64,000 nt of DNA. Source: Anaerolineae bacterium. Lineage in GTDB: Bacteria; Chloroflexota; Anaerolineae; Promineifilales; Promineifilaceae. The notes under the pieces are model-generated. The model searched no databases, had not been told where the DNA came from, and was given only the letters and a program-made list of their open reading frames with translations. The position numbers and the translations under genes were made by a program. Positions 15,508-24,072 of the stretch are shown piece by piece (position 1 is the first letter of the stretch; each line of letters begins with the position of its first letter). Location of the stretch: contig JAHDWJ010000030.1 in the NCBI GenBank assembly GCA_023384415.1, forward strand, positions 1-64,000. Direction: 5' to 3'.

Positions 15508-17148
15508 ATGAAGCATCGTATTAGTTTTATCGTTTTATTTGTTGGTTTGATTGTGGCTTTGGGCCTGCCGGTCAAGCAAGGTCCCTTGAGTACATATATT
15601 GTGCAGGCTGAGAGTTCTGAGGTCGCGGCCGCGGTCGTGTCTCAACATGGTGGGCAGGCCAATGAGCAGCTGCCTATCATCAACGGGCTTTCAGCCGAAT
15701 TAACCCTGGAACAGGCCCAATCCCTGCGCCAGGACAGCCGCATTACCCAGGTATTTGCCGATCAAGAAGTTCGCACGACCGGCTGGGAAGCCCCTACGAC
15801 TTATTTCCCCCAGGTAGTGGGCGCGAATGAGGTTTGGAACCAGGGTATCTATGGCAATGGCATAACCGTCGCTGTTGTAGATACAGGCATTGCCCAATTC
15901 AACTGGAATACCCAGCGCATTGCAGCGACCTATGATGCCTTAAGTACCCCTGGCCTACGGGATAAAAACGGTCATGGCACTTTTATGGCCGGGCTAATCG
16001 GCAGCAACCGGCAAGATGCAAACGGCTATGTAGGCATCGCCCCTAAAATTAAATTTGTAGATGTCCGGGTTTTAGGGGAGAACGGGTCTGGCACTTATAC
16101 CAATGTTATCAAAGGGTTGAACTGGATTCTGAACAACAGGACCCGTTACAACATTCGGATTGTCAACCTTTCCATGGTTAGTGCCGTGCAAGGGCCATAT
16201 TGGGCTGATCCAATTAACCAGGCTGTGGAAGCGTTGTGGGATGCCGGAATTGTGGTGGTCGCGGCCGCCAGCAATGAAGGCTCTGACCCCATGACCATCT
16301 CCGTCCCTGGGAATAACCCGTTTGTCATCACTGCCGGGTCTTTCACAGATAATTACACGCCTTACGATGAAAGCGATGATTATGTGACCCCATTCAGTGG
16401 AGCTGGGCCAACGGAAACTGGCTTTGTTAAACCAGATGTGATCGCCCCTGGGGCCCACGTCATCTCTACCATGCGCCCCTTCCATTACTGGGCACAGCAA
16501 AATCCAGGTCTCCAGGTAGCCCCCCAATATTATCAGGCGGCCGGCACCTCAGCCTCGGCAGCCATCACCTCTGGCATCATCGCCCTGATGTTGGAGCAAA
16601 ACCCGGCCCTGACCCCCAACGAAGTTAAGTACGCTCTCATGGCCTCAGCGCGACCGGCGGTTTATACGCAGGAAAATGAACTGGTCTGGAGCATCTTCCA
16701 GCAAGGGGCCGGGCGTGTGTGGGCTCCCGGAGCTGTCTTTGGTGGCTATACCGGCACAGCCAACGGCAGCATGATCCCTGGTCAAAAATATGTTGGCCCT
16801 ACCGTTTACCGAGATGGGCAGTTCATCCTGGTGAATGCCGATGGCAGTGAATGGGTAGAAGGCTCTGGGTTCTCCTGGACGGGTGGCTTCTCCTGGACAG
16901 GTGGCTTCTCCTGGACAGGCGGCTTCTCTTGGACAGGCGGCTTCTCCTGGACGGGGGGTTTCTCCTGGACCGGCAGCACGACCTGGGATGAGTGGCAAGA
17001 AGGAGATTCCTGGCAAAGTGGTTTCTCCTGGACTGGTGGTGAAGCGTGGCCGGGTGGGTTCTCTTGGACCGGCGGCTTTTCCTGGACCGGTGGCTTCTCC
17101 TGGACGGGCGGCTTTTCTTGGACCGGCATTCGCAATATGCCTGACTAG
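15508..17148 (+). CDS. secreted S8 subtilisin-like protease with FSWTGG repeats
   Basis: This 546-residue protein has a signal peptide (residues 1-25), a prodomain-like segment (about 28-95) and a subtilase domain with Asp125 in AVVDTGIA, His157 in KNGHGTFMAG and Ser348 in AAGTSASAAI. The oxyanion Asn is at about 256. After residue 450 the tail carries eleven copies of FSWTG, mostly as tandem GGFSWTG units, broken by an acidic Trp-rich insert (TTWDEWQEGDSW). The repeats vary in synonymous codons, so they are not a fresh expansion. It is exported and presumably cleaves extracellular protein, with the tail perhaps acting in surface attachment. A strong Shine-Dalgarno and a terminator frame the gene. 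Confidence 0.93.
   Translation: MKHRISFIVLFVGLIVALGLPVKQGPLSTYIVQAESSEVAAAVVSQHGGQANEQLPIINGLSAELTLEQAQSLRQDSRITQVFADQEVRTTGWEAPTTYFPQVVGANEVWNQGIYGNGITVAVVDTGIAQFNWNTQRIAATYDALSTPGLRDKNGHGTFMAGLIGSNRQDANGYVGIAPKIKFVDVRVLGENGSGTYTNVIKGLNWILNNRTRYNIRIVNLSMVSAVQGPYWADPINQAVEALWDAGIVVVAAASNEGSDPMTISVPGNNPFVITAGSFTDNYTPYDESDDYVTPFSGAGPTETGFVKPDVIAPGAHVISTMRPFHYWAQQNPGLQVAPQYYQAAGTSASAAITSGIIALMLEQNPALTPNEVKYALMASARPAVYTQENELVWSIFQQGAGRVWAPGAVFGGYTGTANGSMIPGQKYVGPTVYRDGQFILVNADGSEWVEGSGFSWTGGFSWTGGFSWTGGFSWTGGFSWTGGFSWTGSTTWDEWQEGDSWQSGFSWTGGEAWPGGFSWTGGFSWTGGFSWTGGFSWTGIRNMPD
16867..17130 (+). repeat. tandem repeats encoding FSWTGG
   Basis: Imperfect 18-nt units of the form GGCTTCTCCTGGACAGGT are repeated six times in tandem, then once alone, then four times. 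They differ mostly at third codon positions. The reverse strand also has a long open frame through the repeats, which is a by-product. Confidence 0.95.
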
Positions 17149-17194
17149 AACGCAGCTATGTGGGCTGAGTTCCCACAACTTCGCCTAAATTTCC

Positions 17195-17234
17195 AAGAAT
17201 CCCCATGATCTCCTATGGATCATGGGGATTCTTT
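17195..17234 (+). terminator. Rho-independent terminator of the S8 protease
   Basis: A perfect 16-bp stem (AAGAATCCCCATGATC and its complement) with a 7-nt loop ends in TTT. It lies 46 nt after the protease stop. The ATG at 17215 lies inside its loop and is therefore a poor start for the next gene. Confidence 0.9.
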
Positions 17235-17237
17235 AGT

Positions 17238-17243
17238 TATAGT
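17238..17243 (+). promoter_or_regulatory. -10 box for leaderless histidine kinase gene
   Basis: TATAGT ends 7 nt before the ATG at 17251, and no Shine-Dalgarno is present. The position fits the leaderless pattern at 8737, 21136 and 31751. The -35 region is poor. Confidence 0.4.
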
Positions 17244-17250
17244 TGAGTTC

Positions 17251-18705
17251 ATGGCTAATTGGCGCACTCCCTACTTGATTACCGTAAGCGTGGTAGGGTG
17301 CCTTCTTATTATTTACGGCCTTTGGACGGTACCTGGTTATGAGCAGCCGGGTATTTTTGCGCTGCTATTTTTGTTGGCTATCGTGGCCCAGATCACGGCT
17401 ACTAATTTGCTCAGTGATGAGGTAACGGTAGGGGTAGCGACGGCGGTGAGCATGGCAACGGTACCATTTTTTGGCCCGTTCGCGGCCGCGCTCGTGGCCG
17501 CTGGGGCCGAAATCAGCGTTTCGCTTATCAGCATTTACCGCCAGCGGCCAGGGTGGCGGCGGTCTCTGGAGCGGGTCGGGTTTAATGCCGGGATGGGGGC
17601 CATCTCCATGGTGGTCGGGGGGCATGTTTTTCTGGGGGTGCAATCTATTTTGGGGGCCGAAAATTGGTCAGGGCAGATTATTCCCTGGTTTATTGCCGCC
17701 ATCGTCAACGATCAGGTCAACATCTGGCTGCTGATCACCATGATTTACCTGCAACATGGGGCGCGGCCGCTGCCCATCTGGCGCGAACATCGTTGGGCTA
17801 TGTCCATAGATATTCTCCTGACCAGTATCGGCGGGGGTCTTTTAGCTTTTTCCGTTCTGCAATTTGAGTGGTGGGGCGTGGCTATCTTCTTCCTGCCCAT
17901 CTTCCTCTCCGCCTTCTCTTTTGGTCTGTACATCAACCGCGCCCGCCAGCAAATGGCTCGCCTGGAAGAGATGGTCAGCCAGCGCACCCAAGATTTAGCT
18001 GAAGCCAACAAAACCCTGGCCGATCTCCACCGGGAAAAAGATGCCTTTTTGGCCGTCCTCACCCATGATATGCGGACCCCCCTCACCAGTATCCTGGGTT
18101 TTGCCGATTTATTAGCCGTTCATGATGAGCTGCCCTACAACCGGGTTCAAGAAATCAGCCATATCATCTTACGCAATGGGGAATCCCTCCTGGAACTCGT
18201 AAGTAATATTCTGGAAATTGAGAAATTGCAATCGGGTGCGCCCGTCTTATTAGAACGGACAGAGTTTGATTTAGGGCTGCTCATTCGGGAATCAGTTGAA
18301 TCTGTGGAAGCAACAGCTTTAGAAAAGCGCATTACCCTGACTTGCCAGGTGGCCCCAGGCAATTATATCAACGCTGATGAGCAAAAGATCAAGCGGGTTA
18401 TTATAAATCTGGTTTCTAACGCCATTAAATATACCCAAGAAGAAGGGCAGATATTGGTTAATCTGAGCTTGAATGAGGGGATGGCTATTTTAGATGTGGC
18501 GGATACCGGACACGGGATTCCGGCTGAGGAGCTGCCCTTTATTTTTGAGCGGTTCCGCCGGGTGGGCAAACATCGTAAACTGGCGGTGGGCACAGGATTA
18601 GGGCTGGCGATTGTGCAAAGCCTGGTAGAAGCTCATAATGGTACGATTATGGTGCAGAGCCAGGAAGGGGTGGGCAGTACCTTTACGGTGACACTGCCAG
18701 TGTAA
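17251..18705 (+). CDS. membrane sensor histidine kinase
   Basis: This kinase of 484 residues has an N-terminal membrane sensor of about seven helices (residues 8-230) resembling MASE-type domains. A coiled coil follows (about 235-265), then a HisKA domain with the phosphoacceptor His in LTHDMRTPLTSILGF (about residue 272). The HATPase domain has NLVSNAIKYT, DVADTGHGIP and GTGLGLAI. No response regulator is adjacent. It converges on the next kinase gene with 8 nt between the stops. ATG 17251 is preferred because the upstream ATG lies in the terminator. Confidence 0.92.
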   Translation: MANWRTPYLITVSVVGCLLIIYGLWTVPGYEQPGIFALLFLLAIVAQITATNLLSDEVTVGVATAVSMATVPFFGPFAAALVAAGAEISVSLISIYRQRPGWRRSLERVGFNAGMGAISMVVGGHVFLGVQSILGAENWSGQIIPWFIAAIVNDQVNIWLLITMIYLQHGARPLPIWREHRWAMSIDILLTSIGGGLLAFSVLQFEWWGVAIFFLPIFLSAFSFGLYINRARQQMARLEEMVSQRTQDLAEANKTLADLHREKDAFLAVLTHDMRTPLTSILGFADLLAVHDELPYNRVQEISHIILRNGESLLELVSNILEIEKLQSGAPVLLERTEFDLGLLIRESVESVEATALEKRITLTCQVAPGNYINADEQKIKRVIINLVSNAIKYTQEEGQILVNLSLNEGMAILDVADTGHGIPAEELPFIFERFRRVGKHRKLAVGTGLGLAIVQSLVEAHNGTIMVQSQEGVGSTFTVTLPV

Positions 18706-18713
18706 GCCAATAA

Positions 18714-20972
18714 TTACCCAATCAACCAGGCTGGTCGCTCTTTTTTTGTTTCGTTGGTTTCGCTGGTCATGGAGACGATTTTGGGCTTGACGGGCAAGAT
18801 GATATGGAATTTACTCCCCGGTAAATTATCCGGATCATGTCCATCTGATTCAACCCAGATGCGGCCGCCGTGCCCCTCAATGACCCCTTTGGCAATAGGC
18901 AGCCCTAAGCCAGGCCCCGCCCCCATAAATTTGGTGTTACCGGTAGAATGTAACTGGGGATCGCCAATACGGAAAAATTTCTCAAAAATTAAATCCTGAT
19001 ATTTCTTGTCAATTCCAATCCCCGTATCGGTGACCACGATTTCCACATAGCGGGTCATCGCGTCTTCCCCTGGCAGCACTGTCGCGTTTACCTGAATCGT
19101 TCCCCCATCTGGGGTATATTTGACGGCATTGCCCATCAAATTACTAAAAGCCTGTACTAACCGCTTAAAATCGGCATAAATGGGGGGAACATCTTCTACA
19201 TTTTCAATTTGTAAGGTAAGCCGTCGCTCGCGCAGGGCCTGGTACAATGGTTCAGTCGCCAGACGAAGAACTGTATCCAGCCGGGTTTGCACAAAGGTCA
19301 GGCGCATTCCATTCACATCAAGTTGGCTGGCATCTAGCATGGCCGAGATGAGCTTTTCTAATTGCAGCGAGGCCCGATTGATATGGCCGATAATCTCCCG
19401 GGTTTGCTCACGGGTCAGGATATTTTCTTCGTTCATAGCCGCCAAAATGTCCGCATACCCTTTGACCTGGGTAAGGGGGGTACGCAGTTCATGGGAGGCA
19501 ATGGTGATGAAATCCGTTTTGACCTTATCCATAATTTCCAGCCGGTCATTTTGTTGGCGCAAATCATCATTAAGGCGACGGATTTTTTCGTTTTGGCCGT
19601 TGAGTTCAGAGAAGAGACGGGCATTTTGTAAAGCTACCAGGGTTTGGTCGGCCAGAGTTTGGAGTAAATCCAACTCATTCGCGGCGTAGGGTAGGCGGGA
19701 TTTTTTGGGCCCCAAAGCGATAATGCCGTTGAGTTGATTGTTGTGACAGATAGGGACGTAAACATCCATACCCAGTTGTTTAAGCCACTCTTTTTCGTTG
19801 GCGGCCATGCCCCGGTACTCTGGGTTAAAATCTAATTCGTACTGGAGCAGTGGTTGGCGGCGGGTGGAGAGGGTTTTGCTGAACAGGTTATCCGCGGCCG
19901 CGACCAACCGCCCTTGTTCTATTTCCCCCATGCCGGGAATAGGGTCAATCTCATACGTCCCATTACGGGAAACCAGAAGCAGTGCCCCCCGGCTGCCTCC
20001 CAATAAATCATTGATGGTTGTGGTAATGGTTCGAGCCAGTTGATTAACTTCCAGGGCTGTAGAGACAACCTGGCTGTATTGGCGCACCACCTCGGTCCCC
20101 TTAAACTCCTCACCGATGAGATAACGGTATATGAGCCGCTCAAAGAAGCTGTGCAGTGGTCGGTAAAGAATAAAAGCCAGGGCAATGAGGACAACGGTGA
20201 CGGCGGCAATCGTTTCCGGGTCGGCTTCGGTGATGCCAGCTACCCGACCAATCAGCCAGAAAAGGCCGGCTGCGGGTACGGTGGAGACGACGACGGTCAG
20301 GATAAAAGCGAAGATGGTTTGCAGCCGTGTGCGGACATCAAAAAGGCGATAGTTTGCGGCCGCATAGGTCAGCCCCATCACTCCTAGAAAACGGATCACC
20401 TGGCCGGTTGTATAAACGATCAGATCATCCCCAATCAGCAGCCCTTCACCGATAAAAACCAGGAGCAAGGCAATTCCCCAATAAAGCAGCCGGTTAGCGT
20501 GCCAGGGGAACCGGGTCTCCCGGTAGCTCCGCCAGATGTTAAACCAGATCACGCCACTCATGCCGAGCCAGGTGACAAAAGAGACCAATCCCCCAGGGGT
20601 GGCGGGAATGGTCACGGGTACAGGCAAGGTGAACATAACCCGGTTAAAGGTCAGGTCTAAGACGATGGTAATGAGTAAGGCCGCACTGCTGAACCCCAGC
20701 CAGCGGGTTTGATGCCAGTCGCTGTAGGCTGCGGTGGTCATCCCCAGCAAGATGGTACTCAAGAGCAGCAGTTTCATAGGCACAAAGGCCAGGGAATGGC
20801 TGCCCGGTAAGAGGAAAATGAGAATTTGCCAGAGAGCGGAAAGGGCCAGGTAGCCGAGAAGCCACTGAGTGAGCTTCTCCTGGTTGCGCCGGGCAAAAAG
20901 CAGCACCAACAAGACCGTGTATGCGGCCGCGCCCAGTAAAGGAATAAAGGTATCAACTACAGTTGGGTTCAC
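18714..20972 (-). CDS. 7TM-GAF sensor histidine kinase
   Basis: This 752-residue kinase has an N-terminal block of about eight membrane helices of the histidine kinase 7TM type (residues 8-290). A GAF domain follows (about 305-465), then a coiled coil and a HisKA domain with ASHELRTPLTQVKGY. The HATPase domain has NLMGNAVKYTPDGG, DTGIGI and GPGLGLPIAKG. The start is GTG. The G2 box is GPGLG rather than the more usual GTGLG. No cognate response regulator gene is adjacent. It is divergent from the split nuclease genes. Confidence 0.93.
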   Translation of the reverse strand: MNPTVVDTFIPLLGAAAYTVLLVLLFARRNQEKLTQWLLGYLALSALWQILIFLLPGSHSLAFVPMKLLLLSTILLGMTTAAYSDWHQTRWLGFSSAALLITIVLDLTFNRVMFTLPVPVTIPATPGGLVSFVTWLGMSGVIWFNIWRSYRETRFPWHANRLLYWGIALLLVFIGEGLLIGDDLIVYTTGQVIRFLGVMGLTYAAANYRLFDVRTRLQTIFAFILTVVVSTVPAAGLFWLIGRVAGITEADPETIAAVTVVLIALAFILYRPLHSFFERLIYRYLIGEEFKGTEVVRQYSQVVSTALEVNQLARTITTTINDLLGGSRGALLLVSRNGTYEIDPIPGMGEIEQGRLVAAADNLFSKTLSTRRQPLLQYELDFNPEYRGMAANEKEWLKQLGMDVYVPICHNNQLNGIIALGPKKSRLPYAANELDLLQTLADQTLVALQNARLFSELNGQNEKIRRLNDDLRQQNDRLEIMDKVKTDFITIASHELRTPLTQVKGYADILAAMNEENILTREQTREIIGHINRASLQLEKLISAMLDASQLDVNGMRLTFVQTRLDTVLRLATEPLYQALRERRLTLQIENVEDVPPIYADFKRLVQAFSNLMGNAVKYTPDGGTIQVNATVLPGEDAMTRYVEIVVTDTGIGIDKKYQDLIFEKFFRIGDPQLHSTGNTKFMGAGPGLGLPIAKGVIEGHGGRIWVESDGHDPDNLPGSKFHIILPVKPKIVSMTSETNETKKERPAWLIG

Positions 20973-21100
20973 GGGTCACAACATCCATTATGAAAGATGG
21001 AAGACAGAGAGCCTTCTTCTGTGTTCCTGTCTTTGTCCTTGCCCGTGTATTGTAACCTTGCCCCCAGGTGGGAGCAATCTATTGTGGGTGAAAATGCCCA

Positions 21101-21128
21101 TTGCCCCTCTTGACAAATCGGTTAAAAT
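21101..21128 (+). promoter_or_regulatory. promoter for leaderless nuclease N-terminal gene
   Basis: TTGCCC at 21101-21106 and TAAAAT at 21123-21128 are 16 nt apart, and the ATG at 21136 follows 7 nt after the -10 box. A TTGACA at 21110-21115 is also present but lacks a -10 at the right distance. Confidence 0.5.
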
Positions 21129-21135
21129 AGAACAT

Positions 21136-21378
21136 ATGAGCGATGATATTATTCGCGTAAGCGAAATTAACGATTACCTTTACTGTCGCCGCTCCTGGTG
21201 GTTGAAACGGGTACAGGGTCACCAACCGGAAAATGAGGCCGAACTGGAAGCTGGAACCAATCACCACCGGGTACATGGGTATATGGTGCAGCGGGCCCAA
21301 CGTGCCCGCCTGCTGGCCTATGCCCTGGCAGGTATTGCTTTGATGATGGCGGTGCTGTTTCTAGTTTCTGGTTTCTAG
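21136..21378 (+). CDS. N-terminal part of a Cas4-like nuclease, membrane-anchored
   Basis: This 80-residue protein matches the N-terminal part of Cas4/RecB-like PD-(D/E)XK nucleases. It has IIRVSEINDYLYCRRSWWLK with the first iron-sulfur cysteine (residue 17), then a conserved His in AGTNHHRVHG. A membrane helix ends the chain (LLAYALAGIALMMAVLFLVS, about residues 57-76). The nuclease core is encoded by the next gene in another frame, 86 nt downstream. The N-terminal cysteine and the three C-terminal cysteines of that protein would together form the cluster. Longer open-frame starts upstream overlap the divergent kinase and are not supported. Confidence 0.75.
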   Translation: MSDDIIRVSEINDYLYCRRSWWLKRVQGHQPENEAELEAGTNHHRVHGYMVQRAQRARLLAYALAGIALMMAVLFLVSGF

Positions 21379-21464
21379 TTTAGCTATCAGGGAAAAGATT
21401 CTGGGTCAGGCGGTATTCTCCAGAGTACCACCCACTGTAAATCTACAAGCATCAATCTTCTATC

Positions 21465-22004
21465 ATGGACAACATGCTTCTGCTTGTTTTGGGGTTTATT
21501 ATGCTCGCGGCCGCGGTGTGGATCAAAGCCAATCGGTTGTGGGCTAAAACAGGGCTGCCTGGGGGTCAAGTCGTGTATGATGATGTCATTCAGACAGAAA
21601 ATGGAGATTGGTACCCCCAGCGGGAGCCGCTTTACAGCCAACAACTACAATTAGTAGGCCGCCCTGATTACCTGGTGCGGGAACATGACGGTTCATTGAC
21701 GCCAGTAGAAGTTAAATCTAGCCCTGCCCCTCAGCAGCCGTATGAGGGGCATTTACTGCAACTGGCTGCTTATTGTGTGTTGGTGGAAGAAAATTTTGGG
21801 GTGCGGCCGCAATATGGCATCATCCAATACCGTAACCAGGCATTTGCGGTGGAATTTAGCCCTGATCTAGAAGAAGATTTATACAACTTGCTGGTAGAGA
21901 TGCGTGAAGATTTATATGCCGGGGAGCTAGACCGTGACCACAACGATTGGCGGCGCTGCGGCCGCTGTAGCATGCGTGGGCAATGTGTGCAGCGGTTAGG
22001 TTAA
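21465..22004 (+). CDS. Cas4-like PD-(D/E)XK nuclease core, membrane-anchored
   Basis: This 179-residue protein starts with a membrane helix (LLLVLGFIMLAAAVWI, residues 5-20). The nuclease core follows, with the motifs GRPDYLV, TPVEVKSS and HLLQLAAYCVLVEE at about residues 65-112. The C-terminal cysteines RRCGRCSMRGQC (about 164-175) match the Cas4 iron-sulfur site. Cas4 proteins process DNA ends, often for CRISPR adaptation, but no other cas gene or array is nearby, so this is a solo relative. It needs the protein at 21136 for the fourth cysteine. I see no Shine-Dalgarno. Confidence 0.78.
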   Translation: MDNMLLLVLGFIMLAAAVWIKANRLWAKTGLPGGQVVYDDVIQTENGDWYPQREPLYSQQLQLVGRPDYLVREHDGSLTPVEVKSSPAPQQPYEGHLLQLAAYCVLVEENFGVRPQYGIIQYRNQAFAVEFSPDLEEDLYNLLVEMREDLYAGELDRDHNDWRRCGRCSMRGQCVQRLG

Positions 22005-22113
22005 TGGGCAATTGGCGGGCAGCCGCGCTCGTGGCCTACATGCCCCATCCTATTATCTTAGGGTACAATTGAGGTGATTATCTGTTGATTGTCAACTGCT
22101 AACCACCTCACCC

Positions 22114-24015
22114 ATGTCCTTCCTCACTCCTCTCGCACTCCTGTTTGGCCTGCTGGCCGGCCCCATTATTTTGCTCTATATGCTCCGTCTGCGCCGCCAG
22201 GAGATGCGGGTGAGCAGCACCCTGCTGTGGCAAAAGCTGCTGCGTGACCGGGAAGCCAATGCCCCCTGGCAGAAGCTGCGCCGAAATTTGCTTCTTTTTC
22301 TACAACTTCTCATCCTGGCTTTTTTGGTGCTGGCTCTGGCTCGCCCTTTTATCCCTGTTTCGACAGTCATCAGCGGCAATGTGGTTTTACTGCTCGATGC
22401 CTCAGCCTCCATGCAGGCCACCGATGTAGAGCCAAACCGATTCGCAGCCGCAAAAAATGAAGCCGCCCGCCTCATTCGCCAACTTGGTGGAGGGGACCAG
22501 ATGACCCTCATCCAGGTAGGGCGCGTTCCTCAAGTACTCGCGGCCGCAACGGGAGATCGCACCCTCTTGAACGAAGCATTAGATCAGGCGGTGGTAGAAG
22601 ACGCGGCCGCTGACTGGGTTGCTGCCTTTGCCTTAGCCGCCGGGGCCGCCCAGGGATACCGTGACGCCCGTGTAGTCATCCTTTCTGATGGTGGTTTGCC
22701 CACCAACCTGCCCCCCTTACCTGCCGAACTCATTTATCTGCCCATCGGCAGCAGCGGGGAAAACCTGGCTATCTCTGCCCTGGCAACGCGCAGCCAGGGG
22801 CAAAATATCCAACTGTTTGCCAGCGTAAGTAACTACGGTCTGATTGACCGGGAAACCCTGCTCACCATTCGCCTTGATGATATTTTGTTTGATTCCCGTC
22901 GGGTGCAGGTAGCCGCCGGCAGCAGCAGCAACCTGACCTGGCAGCTGCCCGAAGGCAGTGCCGTCATCCGTGCTGAACTGAGCGGCAATGATGCTGACAT
23001 CTTGCCCGCCGATGACGTGGCCTGGGCCGTCCATGAGGGGGGGATCAGCAACCGTGTGCTCCTTGTCACCCAGGGCAACCTTTTCCTGGAGCAAATTTAT
23101 GCTGTTTTACCTGGTATTGTGCCATTTAAAGCCGCGCCAGGGGGACCGCTGCTTTACGGGGAAGGGGAAAATCAAGTGCCGTTTGATCTCGTCGTTTTTG
23201 ATGGCAGCCCCGTACCCAACCCTCCACCCAATTCAGACATGCTCATTATTAACCCGGTTTCATCGGCCGCAGAAACAACGGCGTTATTTACCGTGACCGG
23301 GACTTTCTCTAATACAACGATCATTCGCCTTATAGATAGCCCGCTGTTGCAATTTGTGGAATGGAGTGGAGTGAGTATTCGTCAGGCTCAGAATGTTACG
23401 GCTAGTTGGGGACAGCCGTTGGTCTTAGCTCAAGGTGGTCCGCTGTTAATTGTGGGAGAAAGAGGTGGTTACCGGATTGCCATGCTTACCTTTGATCTGC
23501 GGGATTCTGATCTGCCCTTGCAAGTGGCTTTCCCTATTCTAATGGCCAATTTGACCAGTTGGCTGAACCCTGGACGAGCTTTTGATACACCCGCCAATTT
23601 GCAGCCAGGAGATCCCGTCACGCTTACACCGGGAGCCAGTACGACCCGTATTTTGGTGCAAAAACCGGATGGTTCAACCTGGAGTGAGGATACAGAGGGT
23701 GAGCTAATTTTGTTTACGGAGACAACCCAGATCGGTTTGTACCAGGTTGTGCTGCAAGATGGGGCGGGGGGGCGACCAGCGGGGAGTTTTGCCGTCAATT
23801 TATTTAATCGGACTGAGTCTGCGGCCGCACCCCGTGAAACGATTCAATTAGCCGCGCAAACGGTTGGCGCGGCCGCAGAAAGCAACATCAGCCAATGGGA
23901 ACTATGGCCCTGGTTAGCCGCCCTGGCCTTTATCATTCTAATTGTAGAGTGGTGGGTACATTTTCGTGGTGCGGTGCGGCCGCGGTTCACCCTACCCGGT
24001 AAGCGACGAGTTTAG
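22114..24015 (+). CDS. BatA/VWA-domain membrane protein
   Basis: The protein of 633 residues has the BatA N-terminus, two membrane helices around residues 5-25 and 58-78, with LALLFGLLAGPIILLYMLRL. A von Willebrand factor A domain follows (about 88-210), with the metal site DASASMQATD. A long beta-rich region continues, and a C-terminal membrane helix (WPWLAALAFIILIVEWW) lies near residue 605. Bat proteins are linked to stress tolerance and to MoxR-type ATPases, but no moxR gene is in the window. The usual DxSxS of the metal site is intact. Confidence 0.88.
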   Translation: MSFLTPLALLFGLLAGPIILLYMLRLRRQEMRVSSTLLWQKLLRDREANAPWQKLRRNLLLFLQLLILAFLVLALARPFIPVSTVISGNVVLLLDASASMQATDVEPNRFAAAKNEAARLIRQLGGGDQMTLIQVGRVPQVLAAATGDRTLLNEALDQAVVEDAAADWVAAFALAAGAAQGYRDARVVILSDGGLPTNLPPLPAELIYLPIGSSGENLAISALATRSQGQNIQLFASVSNYGLIDRETLLTIRLDDILFDSRRVQVAAGSSSNLTWQLPEGSAVIRAELSGNDADILPADDVAWAVHEGGISNRVLLVTQGNLFLEQIYAVLPGIVPFKAAPGGPLLYGEGENQVPFDLVVFDGSPVPNPPPNSDMLIINPVSSAAETTALFTVTGTFSNTTIIRLIDSPLLQFVEWSGVSIRQAQNVTASWGQPLVLAQGGPLLIVGERGGYRIAMLTFDLRDSDLPLQVAFPILMANLTSWLNPGRAFDTPANLQPGDPVTLTPGASTTRILVQKPDGSTWSEDTEGELILFTETTQIGLYQVVLQDGAGGRPAGSFAVNLFNRTESAAAPRETIQLAAQTVGAAAESNISQWELWPWLAALAFIILIVEWWVHFRGAVRPRFTLPGKRRV

Positions 24016-24072
24016 ACAAGCCGCTGGTTGGCGTCAGGGTGGGCTGCTCCAAGCTATCTTTCGAGGAAATCT

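Noticed and set aside
16867..17130. Possible CRISPR array
   Set aside because: The 18-nt units are contiguous, have no spacers and keep a coding frame. No CRISPR array is visible anywhere in the window.
16645..17178. Long minus-strand open frame opposite the S8 protease repeats
   Set aside because: It arises from the reverse complement of the FSWTGG repeats and overlaps the verified subtilase frame. It gives a low-complexity Pro/Gly/Glu protein with no start signal.
19180..19689. 169-codon plus-strand frame inside the 7TM-GAF kinase
   Set aside because: It overlaps the HisKA and GAF coding sequence on the other strand and has no recognisable domain.
20869..21135. Upstream extension of the nuclease N-terminal gene
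   Set aside because: It overlaps the start of the divergent kinase gene and lacks family similarity; the ATG at 21136 follows a good promoter.
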